This document shows positions 1 through 5,821 of a stretch of DNA of 5,967 nucleotides, piece after piece. The stretch is from Bacillota bacterium (lineage in GTDB: Bacteria > Bacillota_B > Desulfitobacteriia > Desulfitobacteriales > Desulfitobacteriaceae). How positions within the stretch are numbered: the first letter of the stretch is position 1; every line of letters begins with the position of its first letter. Both the position numbers and the translations under genes were made by a program. The notes below the pieces were generated by a model. That model saw only the letters and a list, made by a program, of their open reading frames with translations. It had not been told where the DNA came from and made no database searches. The stretch is taken from positions 1 through 5,967 of the forward strand of contig JAJYAS010000243.1 of the NCBI GenBank assembly GCA_021779415.1. Reading direction: 5' to 3'.

Positions 1-398
1 TAAGCATTTCCCTTGCCAATATACATATCATCGCGAATACCAATTACGTCTGCCATAAAGGAGATCATATTTGCAGTTTCACGAACTGTTTCGCCATGAG
101 CTACTTGGGATTTCCCTTCATCCAAGTCCTGAACCTCTAGTCCAAGAAGATTACAGGCAGATGTGAAGCTGAAACGGGTACGGGTAGAGTTGTCGCGGAA
201 TAAAGAAACCCCTAGTCCGCTTTCAAAAACTTTAGTAGAGATATTGTTTTCTCTCATAAAGCGAAGAGCATCAGCAATAGTAAATACAGCTTCTAACTCA
301 TCCTCTGATTTTTCCCAAGTCAGCAAAAAGTCATTGTTGTACATTTCTTTAAAATTCAATTTGTTTAATTTATCCAGGTAATCATTTAAGGTTTTCAT
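1..398 (-). CDS. ygeW: YgeW-like knotted carbamoyltransferase, N-terminal 132 residues (truncated by window edge)
   Basis: This is the amino-terminal part of an aspartate/ornithine carbamoyltransferase-fold enzyme. It reads from ATG at 396-398 and runs off the left edge without a stop. The carbamoyl-phosphate-binding motif STRTR lies at residues 71-75 within FRDNSTRTRFS. The stretch GKSQVAHGETVRETANMIS (about residues 95-113) and the RDDMYIGKGNA segment match my recollection of E. coli YgeW closely. The family is about 390-400 residues, so roughly two thirds is missing, including the knot and the second-substrate site. YgeW is an orphan transcarbamylase whose true substrate is not settled; phosphorolysis of a ureido compound to carbamoyl phosphate is an inference from its genetic context. 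The start is supported by AAGGAG at 407-412 with about 8 bases of spacing. It follows ygeY by 57 bp with no terminator visible, so the two are probably co-transcribed. Confidence 0.92.
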   Translation of the reverse strand, partial: MKTLNDYLDKLNKLNFKEMYNNDFLLTWEKSEDELEAVFTIADALRFMRENNISTKVFESGLGVSLFRDNSTRTRFSFTSACNLLGLEVQDLDEGKSQVAHGETVRETANMISFMADVIGIRDDMYIGKGNA

Positions 399-455
399 GA
401 ACAAATCTCCTTATTCTATAATTATTTTACACACTTCACTCCGTCGTTCCCAGCC

Positions 456-1706
456 CTATTTAATCTTCACTAAGTTTTCCGTGGCCTTCGGCATCTTATC
501 TGCATAGTTCTGCACAAACAGAGTGGGAATCATGGCGTACATTGCTGCACAATCCACCAGTTCTTTTTTCCAAGTCCGTTCATTTGGCGCATGAGCTTGA
601 TCCTCATGGCCCGGTCCAAAACCAATGCAAGGTATGCCGTAGCGTCCCATGATTGAAACCCCGTTTGTGGAGAACGTCCATTTGTCAACTACAGGATCTT
701 TACCGAACAATCCTTTGTAAGCATCTTCAAGAGTACTGCTTACCGGATGTCCCTCTTCGATAAGCCAAGTTGGGAAATAGCATTCTGTCGGATAAACAAG
801 ATTGGTATAGGATGGTCTATCATACATGTACATCGTTACTTCTGCGCCTGCTGCTTTAACAGAAGGAAGGTTTTTAATTTGTTGAACAGCATATTCCCAT
901 GATTCTCCCGCAGTCAGGCGACGGTCAACAGAAATCCAGCAGCTGTCAGCAACAGCACAACGAGAAGGAGAGGTATGGAAGATTTCAGAAACCGTCAAAC
1001 TTCCCTTACCAAGGAACGGATGGTCCATGAGGTTTTCATGTAAGCTACGCAGTTCATTGAGAATTGGAGCCATTTTGTAAATCGCATTGTCCCCACGCTC
1101 TGGTGCCGAACCGTGACAACTGACGCCTTTCGTCATAACTTTAATTTCCATCCGACCACGATGTCCTCGATAGATCTTGCCATCAGTTGGTTCGGTAATC
1201 ACGACAAATTCTGGTACAACTTTGTCTTCGTTGATGATGTACTGCCAGCATAGGCCATCACAGTCTTCTTCCTGCACCGAGCCTACAACCACCATAGTGT
1301 ATTCGCCTTCTAAACCAAGATCCTTAATAATCTTTCCGGCGTAAACCATTGAGGCCATCCCACCAATTTGGTCAGAGGCACCGCGGCCAATAATAATTTC
1401 TTCATCTTCATACCCTAGATAGGGGTCGTACTTCCACAGTGAAGGATCACCCACGCCAACCGTATCAATGTGAGCATCCATCGCGATCAGATGTTTGCCA
1501 TGACCGATATAGCCTAGGACATTACCCATAGGGTCAATATCCACTTTATCAAACCCTACTTTTTCCATCTCTTCCTTAATACGCAGTACAACTTCCTTCT
1601 CACCGCAGCTTTCGCCAGGAATGGCGATAAGGTCCCTTAAAAAACGGCTAATTTCTGGCTCATATTTTTTCGCCAGGTCGAGAACTTTTGCAAAATCGGT
1701 AACCAC
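456..1706 (-). CDS. ygeY: YgeY family M20 metallohydrolase (selenium metabolism-linked)
   Basis: This 416-residue cytosolic protein belongs to the M20 zinc peptidase/deacylase superfamily (ArgE/DapE/CPG2-like). All expected active-site residues are present: AHIDTV with metal ligand H79 and D81; [10 protein letters not shown] with bridging D112; QEED with general base E146 and ligand E147; TEPT with ligand E172; and [10 protein letters not shown] with terminal ligand H372. A lid/dimerisation domain lies between, roughly residues 185-300. Length and order fit intact YgeY. The family hydrolyses amide or ureido bonds, but the physiological substrate of YgeY is not firmly known. In this setting a carbamoylated or acylated diaminopropionate-type intermediate of purine breakdown is plausible (inference). 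The start is GTG at 1704-1706, supported by AAAGGGG at 1716-1722 with 9 bases of spacing. It stops at TAG (456-458) and is followed by ygeW. A sigma-54 promoter lies at 1787-1802. Confidence 0.93.
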   Translation of the reverse strand: MVTDFAKVLDLAKKYEPEISRFLRDLIAIPGESCGEKEVVLRIKEEMEKVGFDKVDIDPMGNVLGYIGHGKHLIAMDAHIDTVGVGDPSLWKYDPYLGYEDEEIIIGRGASDQIGGMASMVYAGKIIKDLGLEGEYTMVVVGSVQEEDCDGLCWQYIINEDKVVPEFVVITEPTDGKIYRGHRGRMEIKVMTKGVSCHGSAPERGDNAIYKMAPILNELRSLHENLMDHPFLGKGSLTVSEIFHTSPSRCAVADSCWISVDRRLTAGESWEYAVQQIKNLPSVKAAGAEVTMYMYDRPSYTNLVYPTECYFPTWLIEEGHPVSSTLEDAYKGLFGKDPVVDKWTFSTNGVSIMGRYGIPCIGFGPGHEDQAHAPNERTWKKELVDCAAMYAMIPTLFVQNYADKMPKATENLVKIK

Positions 1707-1760
1707 TATAAAATTCCCCTTTCGCTACTCTTGGATTGTTGTGAAAGTCAAATCATGCTT

Positions 1761-1780
1761 AGTATCATCTTTCAGATACT
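1761..1780. repeat. Inverted repeat over the predicted ygeY start site
   Basis: AGTATC at 1761-1766 and GATACT at 1775-1780 form a perfect 6-bp inverted repeat with an 8-base spacer. It straddles the transcription start predicted from the sigma-54 promoter (about 1776), so only part of it would be transcribed as a hairpin. A DNA operator is therefore as plausible as an mRNA structure. The inner sequence TATCA-TCT partly resembles the TCTCA-TNN motif upstream. A six-base match could be chance. Confidence 0.35.
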
Positions 1781-1786
1781 ATTTAA

Positions 1787-1802
1787 TGCAAGAACCGTGC
1801 CA
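1787..1802 (-). promoter_or_regulatory. Sigma-54 (-24/-12) promoter of ygeY-ygeW
   Basis: The minus strand reads TGGCACGGTTCTTGCA. It matches the sigma-54 consensus TGGCACG-N4-TTGCW at every specified position with exact spacing. The -12 GC falls at 1789-1788, giving a start site near 1776 and a leader of about 70 bases before the GTG of ygeY. It is oriented correctly for ygeY and has about 240 bp of non-coding DNA upstream that holds two candidate activator sites. A sigma-54 activator gene lies directly upstream, which supports the call. Confidence 0.92.
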
Positions 1803-1817
1803 ATCCTTCATTAGGCT

Positions 1818-1834
1818 TTAACGGAATCTTTTAA
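1818..1834. repeat. TTAACGGAA-type repeat, copy 1
   Basis: TTAACGGAA followed by TCTTTTAA lies 16 bp upstream of the -24 element of the ygeY promoter. It shares TTTAACGGAA exactly with the copy near 2007-2025 and ends in TTAA like that copy. It could be an operator half or a mobile-element remnant; the function is unknown. Confidence 0.35.
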
Positions 1835-1886
1835 CTAAATAATTTCGCATTCTCCCTTAATTCCATCGTCTGACGTTGGAGCATTG

Positions 1887-1899
1887 TCTCATCTTGAGA
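1887..1899. promoter_or_regulatory. Candidate enhancer (upstream activator site) 1 for the YgeV-like regulator
   Basis: TCTCA-TCT-TGAGA is a perfect 5-bp inverted repeat with a 3-base spacer, centred at 1893, about 117 bp upstream of the predicted ygeY start site. This is the usual range for bacterial enhancer-binding proteins, whose Fis-type helix-turn-helix dimers bind such dyads. It shares TCTCAT and the same spacing with sites at 1968-1980 and 3856-3868. Assignment to this regulator is inference from that recurrence and from the neighbouring activator gene. Confidence 0.65.
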
Positions 1900-1967
1900 T
1901 TGCTATTTAGAAAAAAGCCTGGCATGAATCTCTAAAAGGTTGCTAATTCGACACTTTTTGCGTTCAA

Positions 1968-1980
1968 TCTCATTATGATA
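1968..1980. promoter_or_regulatory. Candidate enhancer (upstream activator site) 2
   Basis: TCTCA-TTA-TGATA is a second copy of the 5-3-5 dyad, with 4 of 5 arm positions complementary. It is centred at 1974, about 198 bp upstream of the ygeY start site and 81 bp from site 1. The flanking ACAT resembles the ACAAA flank of the 3856-3868 site. Paired sites of this kind commonly support cooperative binding of sigma-54 activators. Confidence 0.6.
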
Positions 1981-2006
1981 CATAAGTCTGGTTTTGACAC
2001 ACCCTT

Positions 2007-2025
2007 TTAACGGAAATTCGCTTAA
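2007..2025. repeat. TTAACGGAA-type repeat, copy 2 (imperfect palindrome)
   Basis: The sequence TTAACGGAAATTCGCTTAA is a near-palindrome: TTAA and GAA on the left mirror TTC and TTAA on the right around one central base. Its reverse complement, TTAAGCGAATTTCCGTTAA, closely resembles the final 19 bases of the window (5949-5967). It lies just past the stop of the activator gene. An operator or the remains of an insertion-sequence terminus are both possible. Confidence 0.4.
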
Positions 2026-2042
2026 TTTGGTCTTCCCAATCA

Positions 2043-3806
2043 CTAAAAAAACGTTTTATTTTCGCCAATGTTATAATCTTTAATTTTACGATAGAGAGTT
2101 GCCCTACTAATCCCTAGTAATTTTGCCGCATCATCCTTATGTCCCTCTGTCTCAACTAGAGTTAAGGCCTTCATAATCGCTTCCCGCTCCAACTGTTTTA
2201 AATTAAGGAATGAGTTTTGAGATTCTGGTATATGAACCGTTTTAATTCGTTGAGGCAAAATATCGGCGGTAATTTCTCCCCCTGCCACCATTGTAACGCA
2301 GTATTCGACGACATTACCCAGTTCACGGACATTACCTGGCCACGGATAGTTTGCTAGGATATCGATCGTTTCTTGGGAAATGCCACTAACCGACCTGTCG
2401 GTAACCGTAGAATAATAATCCAAATAGAATTGAACCAAAATCGGCACATCCTCTAAACGCTCACGAAGCGGGGGAATTGATAAAGGAATCACATTTAACC
2501 GATAATAGAGATCTTCTCTAAACTCTCCCGTTTTTACCATTTCATCTAAGTCACGATGAGTTGCTGCAATTATTCGAACATCTAAAGGGATAGAGCGGGT
2601 ACCACCTACGCGTTCTATTCTTCGTTCTTGTAGGACACGAAGGATTTTGACCTGTAAATGCAGTGGCATGTCTCCGATTTCATCTAAAAAAATAGTTCCG
2701 TTGTGCGCCAGTTCAAATTTACCCATTTTCCCACCCCGTCTGGCACCCGTGAACGACCCTTCTTCATATCCGAATAATTCACTTTCCAGTAGATTTTCGG
2801 GAATTGCCCCGCAATTTATGGCAATAAAGGTATGCCCTTTGCGTTTACTACTCTGATGAATCGCTCGAGCTAACAACTCTTTTCCTGTGCCACTCTCTCC
2901 TTGGATCAGAAGCGTTGCCTTACTCGGGGCTACGTGTAAGGCCATTGTTTTCAGCGCTTTCATTTTAGGAGAATCCCCAATGATCTGGGAAAAGTGAGTT
3001 TCAATTTCACTGACAGTTGCCTCTTTGACCAGTTTCTTAATTTGCTTAATATCTTTTACTGTGATCACCGCGCCCTCGATGAACTCATTATTTTTAATCG
3101 GAACCACATCACAATAGAGTTGCGTAGCAACCCTCTTTCCTTGGATCGGACCCGAAAACGGTTCCCCGCGTTCCACTGCAGACCATAGTTTTTTATCATC
3201 CAATAATTGATATAGAACCTGTTCTTGTTTTGCGTCAATGTCCAGCAATTTTGCTGCTAACGTATTATAATGGGTCACTTGTTGCTGATGATTGATCAAT
3301 AAAATCCCATCATGCAAGAGATTCAACACCGTGAAGAGTTGACTCGTCATTAGTTCTCGTTCATGGTTTTGTTGATTTTCAACCACTTTTCCGACAAGGA
3401 GTTCGGCCATCTTTTCCAGAAAGAGCTGAAGCGATTGCTTGTTATCCATTAAACGTTTTGTTTGCTCTTCATCAAAGCTGACTAAACCAATCACCCCAAT
3501 AATTTGATCTTCAACACGTATGGGAATGGCTACTTCTGCATACTCCTGACATTTTCCTTGGCAAGGACAAGGCTGACAGAGTTTATTGAATCCTGGATTG
3601 TCAATAATAACTGCTGCCCCCGTTGTCATCACATGCCGGTATACAAAACCATCATTCATCTGACAACCGCATAAGCTCTTATATTTTCCCGTCCCCGCAA
3701 CACGTATAAGATCGGAATCGGCAATCTCAACTTCGATTTTAAGTGCTTCTGCAATAGCATCTGCAGTTTGTTGTACCGTACCCTTAATATCTCGCAGGTT
3801 ATACAT
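2043..3806 (-). CDS. ygeV: YgeV-like sigma-54-dependent transcriptional activator
   Basis: This 587-residue cytosolic protein is a bacterial enhancer-binding protein. Residues about 1-140 form a GAF-like sensor region; its IEVEIADSDLIRVAGTGKY segment resembles E. coli YgeV, and it carries six cysteines (C46, C48, C77, C80, C82, C86). Residues about 150-265 look like a PAS domain. The AAA+ core (about 270-500) has Walker A GESGTGKE (303-310), the sigma-54-contact loop as GSFTGA (350-355), Walker B TIFLDEIGD (371-379) and FREDLYYRLNV with the arginine-finger region. A Fis-type helix-turn-helix occupies about 538-578. ATG at 3804-3806 has GAGGGG at 3812-3817. Domain order and length fit YgeV (about 590 residues). 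It lies between ygeX and ygeY, both with sigma-54 promoters, so it is the likely local activator. The signal sensed is unknown; a purine-related ligand or redox state is inference. Confidence 0.9.
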   Translation of the reverse strand: MYNLRDIKGTVQQTADAIAEALKIEVEIADSDLIRVAGTGKYKSLCGCQMNDGFVYRHVMTTGAAVIIDNPGFNKLCQPCPCQGKCQEYAEVAIPIRVEDQIIGVIGLVSFDEEQTKRLMDNKQSLQLFLEKMAELLVGKVVENQQNHERELMTSQLFTVLNLLHDGILLINHQQQVTHYNTLAAKLLDIDAKQEQVLYQLLDDKKLWSAVERGEPFSGPIQGKRVATQLYCDVVPIKNNEFIEGAVITVKDIKQIKKLVKEATVSEIETHFSQIIGDSPKMKALKTMALHVAPSKATLLIQGESGTGKELLARAIHQSSKRKGHTFIAINCGAIPENLLESELFGYEEGSFTGARRGGKMGKFELAHNGTIFLDEIGDMPLHLQVKILRVLQERRIERVGGTRSIPLDVRIIAATHRDLDEMVKTGEFREDLYYRLNVIPLSIPPLRERLEDVPILVQFYLDYYSTVTDRSVSGISQETIDILANYPWPGNVRELGNVVEYCVTMVAGGEITADILPQRIKTVHIPESQNSFLNLKQLEREAIMKALTLVETEGHKDDAAKLLGISRATLYRKIKDYNIGENKTFF

Positions 3807-3837
3807 GCTTTCCCCTCAAATCTTTCACTATGACTTT

Positions 3838-3843
3838 ATTATA
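3838..3843 (-). promoter_or_regulatory. Probable sigma-70 -10 element of the activator gene
   Basis: The minus strand has a perfect TATAAT, about 32 bp upstream of the activator's ATG, giving a start near 3831 and a short leader. The -35 region is weak: no TTGACA-like hexamer sits 16-18 bp upstream. This is a common picture for regulated or weak promoters. No sigma-54 element is seen for this gene. Confidence 0.55.
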
Positions 3844-3851
3844 TACAAGTC

Positions 3852-3872
3852 TTTGTCTCATTTCGATACAAA
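3852..3872. promoter_or_regulatory. Candidate auto-regulatory operator over the activator's own promoter
   Basis: The site is an inverted repeat of TTTGT-n-TC and GA-n-ACAAA arms (7 complementary pairs) around a 5-base centre. Its core at 3856-3868, TCTCA-TTT-CGATA, matches the 5-3-5 motif found twice upstream of ygeY. It begins 9 bp upstream of the TATAAT and covers the -35/spacer region, where a bound dimer would block RNA polymerase. Negative autoregulation from such a position is known for other enhancer-binding proteins; here it is inferred. Confidence 0.6.
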
Positions 3873-3887
3873 ATACAAAGATTGGGT

Positions 3888-3928
3888 AAAAAAAGAAGCA
3901 CCTTTCCTCCATCGAAACTGTGCTTCTT
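3888..3928 (-). terminator. Rho-independent terminator of ygeX
   Basis: On the minus strand a 9-bp perfect stem (AAGAAGCAC at 3928-3920 with GTGCTTCTT at 3901-3893) closes an 18-base loop and runs into seven consecutive T residues (3894-3888). It lies 33 bp beyond the TAG of ygeX and upstream of the activator promoter, so ygeX appears to be a transcription unit separate from the activator gene. Confidence 0.88.
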
Positions 3929-3960
3929 GTTTTACTTATGTGTGACCCCTCAAAAAACCA

Positions 3961-5184
3961 CTACTTACCAGTCGACGGTAATTCGCCATCCCACACAATG
4001 CTACGATATTTATACGGGTCCGTATTTCCTTCTGTGTTAAAGATTAAGATCTGTGAGTTTTCATTCAGACCTAGGACTTCCCTTGCCTCTTTGAAGTTCT
4101 CATCTACCAAGATCGAACTAAGCAAGCCTGCTGTCACTGCGCCTGATTCACCGGATATGACCTTCGGATCTCCGAGCAGAGGATTAGCTAAGACTCGCAT
4201 ACCTCTGGCTGCTACCCAGTCAGGGCTAGAAATAAACATGTCGCTGTAGTCGCGCAAAATATTCCATCCAATCAAATTGGGTTCTCCACAGGCCAATCCC
4301 GCCATGACAGTGGCCATGTCTCCACCGACTACCCGTGGTTTACCATCCCCTGCTAGGGCTGATTTATACAAGCAATCCGCTTGATTGGCTTCTACGATCA
4401 CAGTTTTGGGACGATCAGCTTTAAACAAAGAGGCAAAATAACCCTGCACAGACCCAGCTAAAGCTCCGACTCCTGCTTGAACAAAAATATGGGTCGGTTT
4501 CTCTACACCCAAGTTATTCATCTCTTCTAAAGCCTCAGCCGCCATTGTCCCATAGCCTTGCATAATCCAGCTCGGAATTTCTTCATACCCTTCCCAAGAA
4601 GTATCTTGTACAACGACCCAACCATTTTTTTCAGCCTCGACAGCTGTCATACGGACTGCATCGTCGTAATTCATATCGGTTATTTCAGCCGTTGCACCCT
4701 CTTCTCTAATTTTTTCTAAGCGGAACTGGGAAGATCCTTTCGGCATATAGACTACGGATTTTTGGCGCAACTTCCGAGCAGTCCATGCGATTCCCCGACC
4801 ATGGTTCCCGTCCGTCGTGGTGGCAAAGGTGATGTCCCCTAATTGTTTCTTAACCTCTGGTGAAGTGAGAACATCGAAAGGTAGCTCACTAATATCTTTG
4901 TTAAGGCGCTGCGCTAAGTATCGCCCGATCGCGTACGAACCCCCTAAAGCCTTAAAGGCATTCAAACCAAAGCGAAAAGACTCATCTTTAACAAAGATCC
5001 CGCCTACACCAAAGCTTTTGGCAAGTTTCTGAAGTGAACGCAATGGGGTGGGCTCATAATCAGGGAATGTCGAGTGAAATTTCCTCGCTTTATCTATCTC
5101 AAGTTTACTAAAAAGTTCGGTGGAAACACCCTCTCCATAGTTCTTTAGCATATTGTTCTCTATCCATTTGATTTCTTCATTCAT
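3961..5184 (-). CDS. ygeX: 2,3-diaminopropionate ammonia-lyase (YgeX)
   Basis: This 407-residue PLP enzyme of fold type II converts 2,3-diaminopropionate to pyruvate and two ammonia molecules. The Schiff-base lysine is K78 in RFGLNAFKALGGSYA. Family catalytic acids appear as D125 (ATTTDGNHG) and D194 (VVQDTSWEGY), matching K77, D120 and D189 of the E. coli enzyme as I recall them. A glycine-rich phosphate-binding loop QAGVGALAG is at about 236-244. Length is close to the E. coli protein (about 398), so it appears intact. ATG at 5182-5184 is preceded by TAGGAG at 5195-5200 with 10 bases of spacing. It is transcribed alone from a sigma-54 promoter at 5332-5347 and ends at a strong terminator. 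With ygeY and ygeW nearby, it probably performs the last, pyruvate-yielding step of a ureido/diamino acid route linked to anaerobic purine use; the route itself is inference here. Confidence 0.94.
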   Translation of the reverse strand: MNEEIKWIENNMLKNYGEGVSTELFSKLEIDKARKFHSTFPDYEPTPLRSLQKLAKSFGVGGIFVKDESFRFGLNAFKALGGSYAIGRYLAQRLNKDISELPFDVLTSPEVKKQLGDITFATTTDGNHGRGIAWTARKLRQKSVVYMPKGSSQFRLEKIREEGATAEITDMNYDDAVRMTAVEAEKNGWVVVQDTSWEGYEEIPSWIMQGYGTMAAEALEEMNNLGVEKPTHIFVQAGVGALAGSVQGYFASLFKADRPKTVIVEANQADCLYKSALAGDGKPRVVGGDMATVMAGLACGEPNLIGWNILRDYSDMFISSPDWVAARGMRVLANPLLGDPKVISGESGAVTAGLLSSILVDENFKEAREVLGLNENSQILIFNTEGNTDPYKYRSIVWDGELPSTGK

Positions 5185-5249
5185 AATTATTTCGCTCCTA
5201 TTCCTAAATATTGTGCAACCAAACTACTCATTCAATACGGTGGTATCAA

Positions 5250-5269
5250 AAAAACAATTTCTTGTTTTT
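5250..5269 (-). other. AT-rich hairpin in the ygeX leader
   Basis: AAAAACAA (5250-5257) and TTGTTTTT (5262-5269) form a perfect 8-bp stem with a 4-base loop inside the predicted 137-base leader of ygeX. Read on the minus strand, the stem is followed by two further T residues, so it superficially resembles a terminator. With a single G-C pair it would be weak. It may protect or structure the leader, or may be incidental to AT-rich DNA. Confidence 0.35.
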
Positions 5270-5331
5270 ACCTTAAGCTCTCTATCTCCCCCTAAACGAA
5301 TTGATCGACCTCAGCTTTCGTTAATACTTAA

Positions 5332-5347
5332 TGCAATTATTATGCCA
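5332..5347 (-). promoter_or_regulatory. Sigma-54 (-24/-12) promoter of ygeX
   Basis: The minus strand reads TGGCATAATAATTGCA. The invariant GG and GC dinucleotides, the TGGCA and TTGCA blocks and the exact 6-base separation match the sigma-54 consensus; only the CG after TGGCA is replaced by TA. The predicted start is near 5321, leaving a leader of about 137 bases before ygeX. It pairs logically with the stronger copy upstream of ygeY and with the sigma-54 activator between them. Confidence 0.85.
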
Positions 5348-5417
5348 ACGATCCAAACTTGAAGATCAATGCGAACAACCCATAAAAAAAATAGCCCTCA
5401 AAGGCCACTTACAAACC

Positions 5418-5430
5418 ACTCATTATCAAA
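5418..5430. promoter_or_regulatory. Weak candidate activator site upstream of ygeX
   Basis: ACTCA-TTA-TCAAA matches TCTCA-TTA-TGATA (1968-1980) at 10 of 13 positions and is centred about 103 bp upstream of the predicted ygeX start, an appropriate enhancer distance. Its own dyad symmetry is poor, so the call relies on position and resemblance. Confidence 0.3.
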
Positions 5431-5453
5431 ATTCGAGAATTTAAGAAACTATC

Positions 5454-5483
5454 TTGCAATCCCTTCAACAAAGTGGTTATCAT
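5454..5483 (+). promoter_or_regulatory. Possible sigma-70 promoter of the small Cys-rich protein gene
   Basis: TTGCAA (5454-5459) and TATCAT (5478-5483) are separated by 18 bp and lie 34 bp before the chosen ATG. Each hexamer matches its consensus at 4 or 5 of 6 positions. Such matches are frequent in AT-rich DNA. Confidence 0.35.
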
Positions 5484-5517
5484 AGGAAGAGAGAAGTGTT
5501 TACTAAGGGAGCGATTC

Positions 5518-5817
5518 ATGATGGAATTAATGGAATGGGTAAAAATACAGACTCTCTATGATTCTGAGAAACAAGCGTTAAGAACTGCAAATATCGTTGC
5601 TACGACGGAAGCAAGGTTAGCCAATCAACAACGCGGACCCCAGTATGAAGTTGAGACCCGTGTAGAGCAAATAGACGAAAAGTGGCAAGTACTCTGGCGC
5701 AAAGTTTTTATTGGCAACAAAACTGGCTGTGGCGGAGGGTGTGAATCTTGCAGTAGCGACCCATTACCTAAGAAGAACATGGCCAAGGTGCTACCCTTTA
5801 GAAAACCATCAGTTTAA
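5518..5817 (+). CDS. Small uncharacterised protein with C-terminal CxxxCxxC cluster
   Basis: I do not recognise this 99-residue protein. The start at ATG 5518 is preferred because AAGGGAG (5505-5511) precedes it by 6 bases. A GTG 45 bases upstream (5473) would extend the frame to 114 residues but lacks a ribosome binding site, and a second ATG at 5521 is also possible. Residues about 1-40 are charged and probably helical. Residues about 41-66 (YEVETRVEQIDEKWQVLWRK) look like alternating strand segments. The tail has GCGGGCESCSSD with C71, C75 and C78, suited to metal or Fe-S binding or thiol chemistry, followed by a basic end. There is no signal peptide or membrane segment. It is divergent from ygeX and ends just before a strong hairpin, so it is a monocistronic gene. 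A functional link to the neighbours is not shown. Confidence 0.75.
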   Translation: MMELMEWVKIQTLYDSEKQALRTANIVATTEARLANQQRGPQYEVETRVEQIDEKWQVLWRKVFIGNKTGCGGGCESCSSDPLPKKNMAKVLPFRKPSV

Positions 5818-5821
5818 AGCA

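Larger units (their letters stand above)
1707..2042. other. 336-bp regulatory intergenic region between the activator gene and ygeY
   Basis: No gene is supported here. From the ygeY side it holds the ygeY ribosome binding site (1716-1722), an inverted repeat at the start site, the sigma-54 promoter, and two 5-3-5 inverted repeats suited to an enhancer-binding protein. It also has two copies of TTTAACGGAA (1817-1826 and 2006-2015). I see no GC-rich hairpin with a U-tract after the stop of the activator gene at 2043, so its transcript might run on into ygeY at some level. Confidence 0.7.
5185..5517. other. 333-bp divergent intergenic region between ygeX and the small plus-strand gene
   Basis: The region contains, from the ygeX side, its ribosome binding site (5195-5200), a long leader with an AT-rich hairpin, the sigma-54 promoter (5332-5347) and a weak copy of the activator dyad (5418-5430). 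Towards the other gene are a possible sigma-70 promoter (5454-5483) and the ribosome binding site AAGGGAG (5505-5511). I see no further convincing gene. Confidence 0.65.

Noticed and set aside
163..381. Plus-strand open frame of 72 codons
   Set aside because: It lies antisense inside ygeW, which has a clear family motif and a good ribosome binding site; the plus-strand frame has neither.
1621..1821. Plus-strand open frame of 66 codons
   Set aside because: It overlaps the start of ygeY, its ribosome binding site and its sigma-54 promoter on the opposite strand, and its product shows no recognisable features.
3920..4249. Plus-strand open frame of 109 codons
   Set aside because: It is antisense to the C-terminus of ygeX and begins in the ygeX terminator; composition and context indicate a shadow.
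456..5184. Selenocysteine (in-frame UGA) in the 'selenium metabolism-linked' genes
   Set aside because: All reading frames are continuous with normal TAG/TAA stops; the family name reflects genomic co-occurrence, not selenocysteine content.
5187..5231. A 14-codon leader frame ending 2 bases before the ygeX ATG (minus strand, MSSLVAQYLGIGAK)
   Set aside because: Its close approach to ygeX is suggestive of coupling, but no ribosome binding site precedes it and there is no run of regulatory codons.
5153..5362. Plus-strand open frame of 69 codons
   Set aside because: It covers the ygeX start, leader and sigma-54 promoter on the opposite strand and has no ribosome binding site.
5382..5413. A-rich run next to AGCCCTCAAAGGCC, resembling a minus-strand terminator
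   Set aside because: The stem is only about 3 bp, too weak for an intrinsic terminator.
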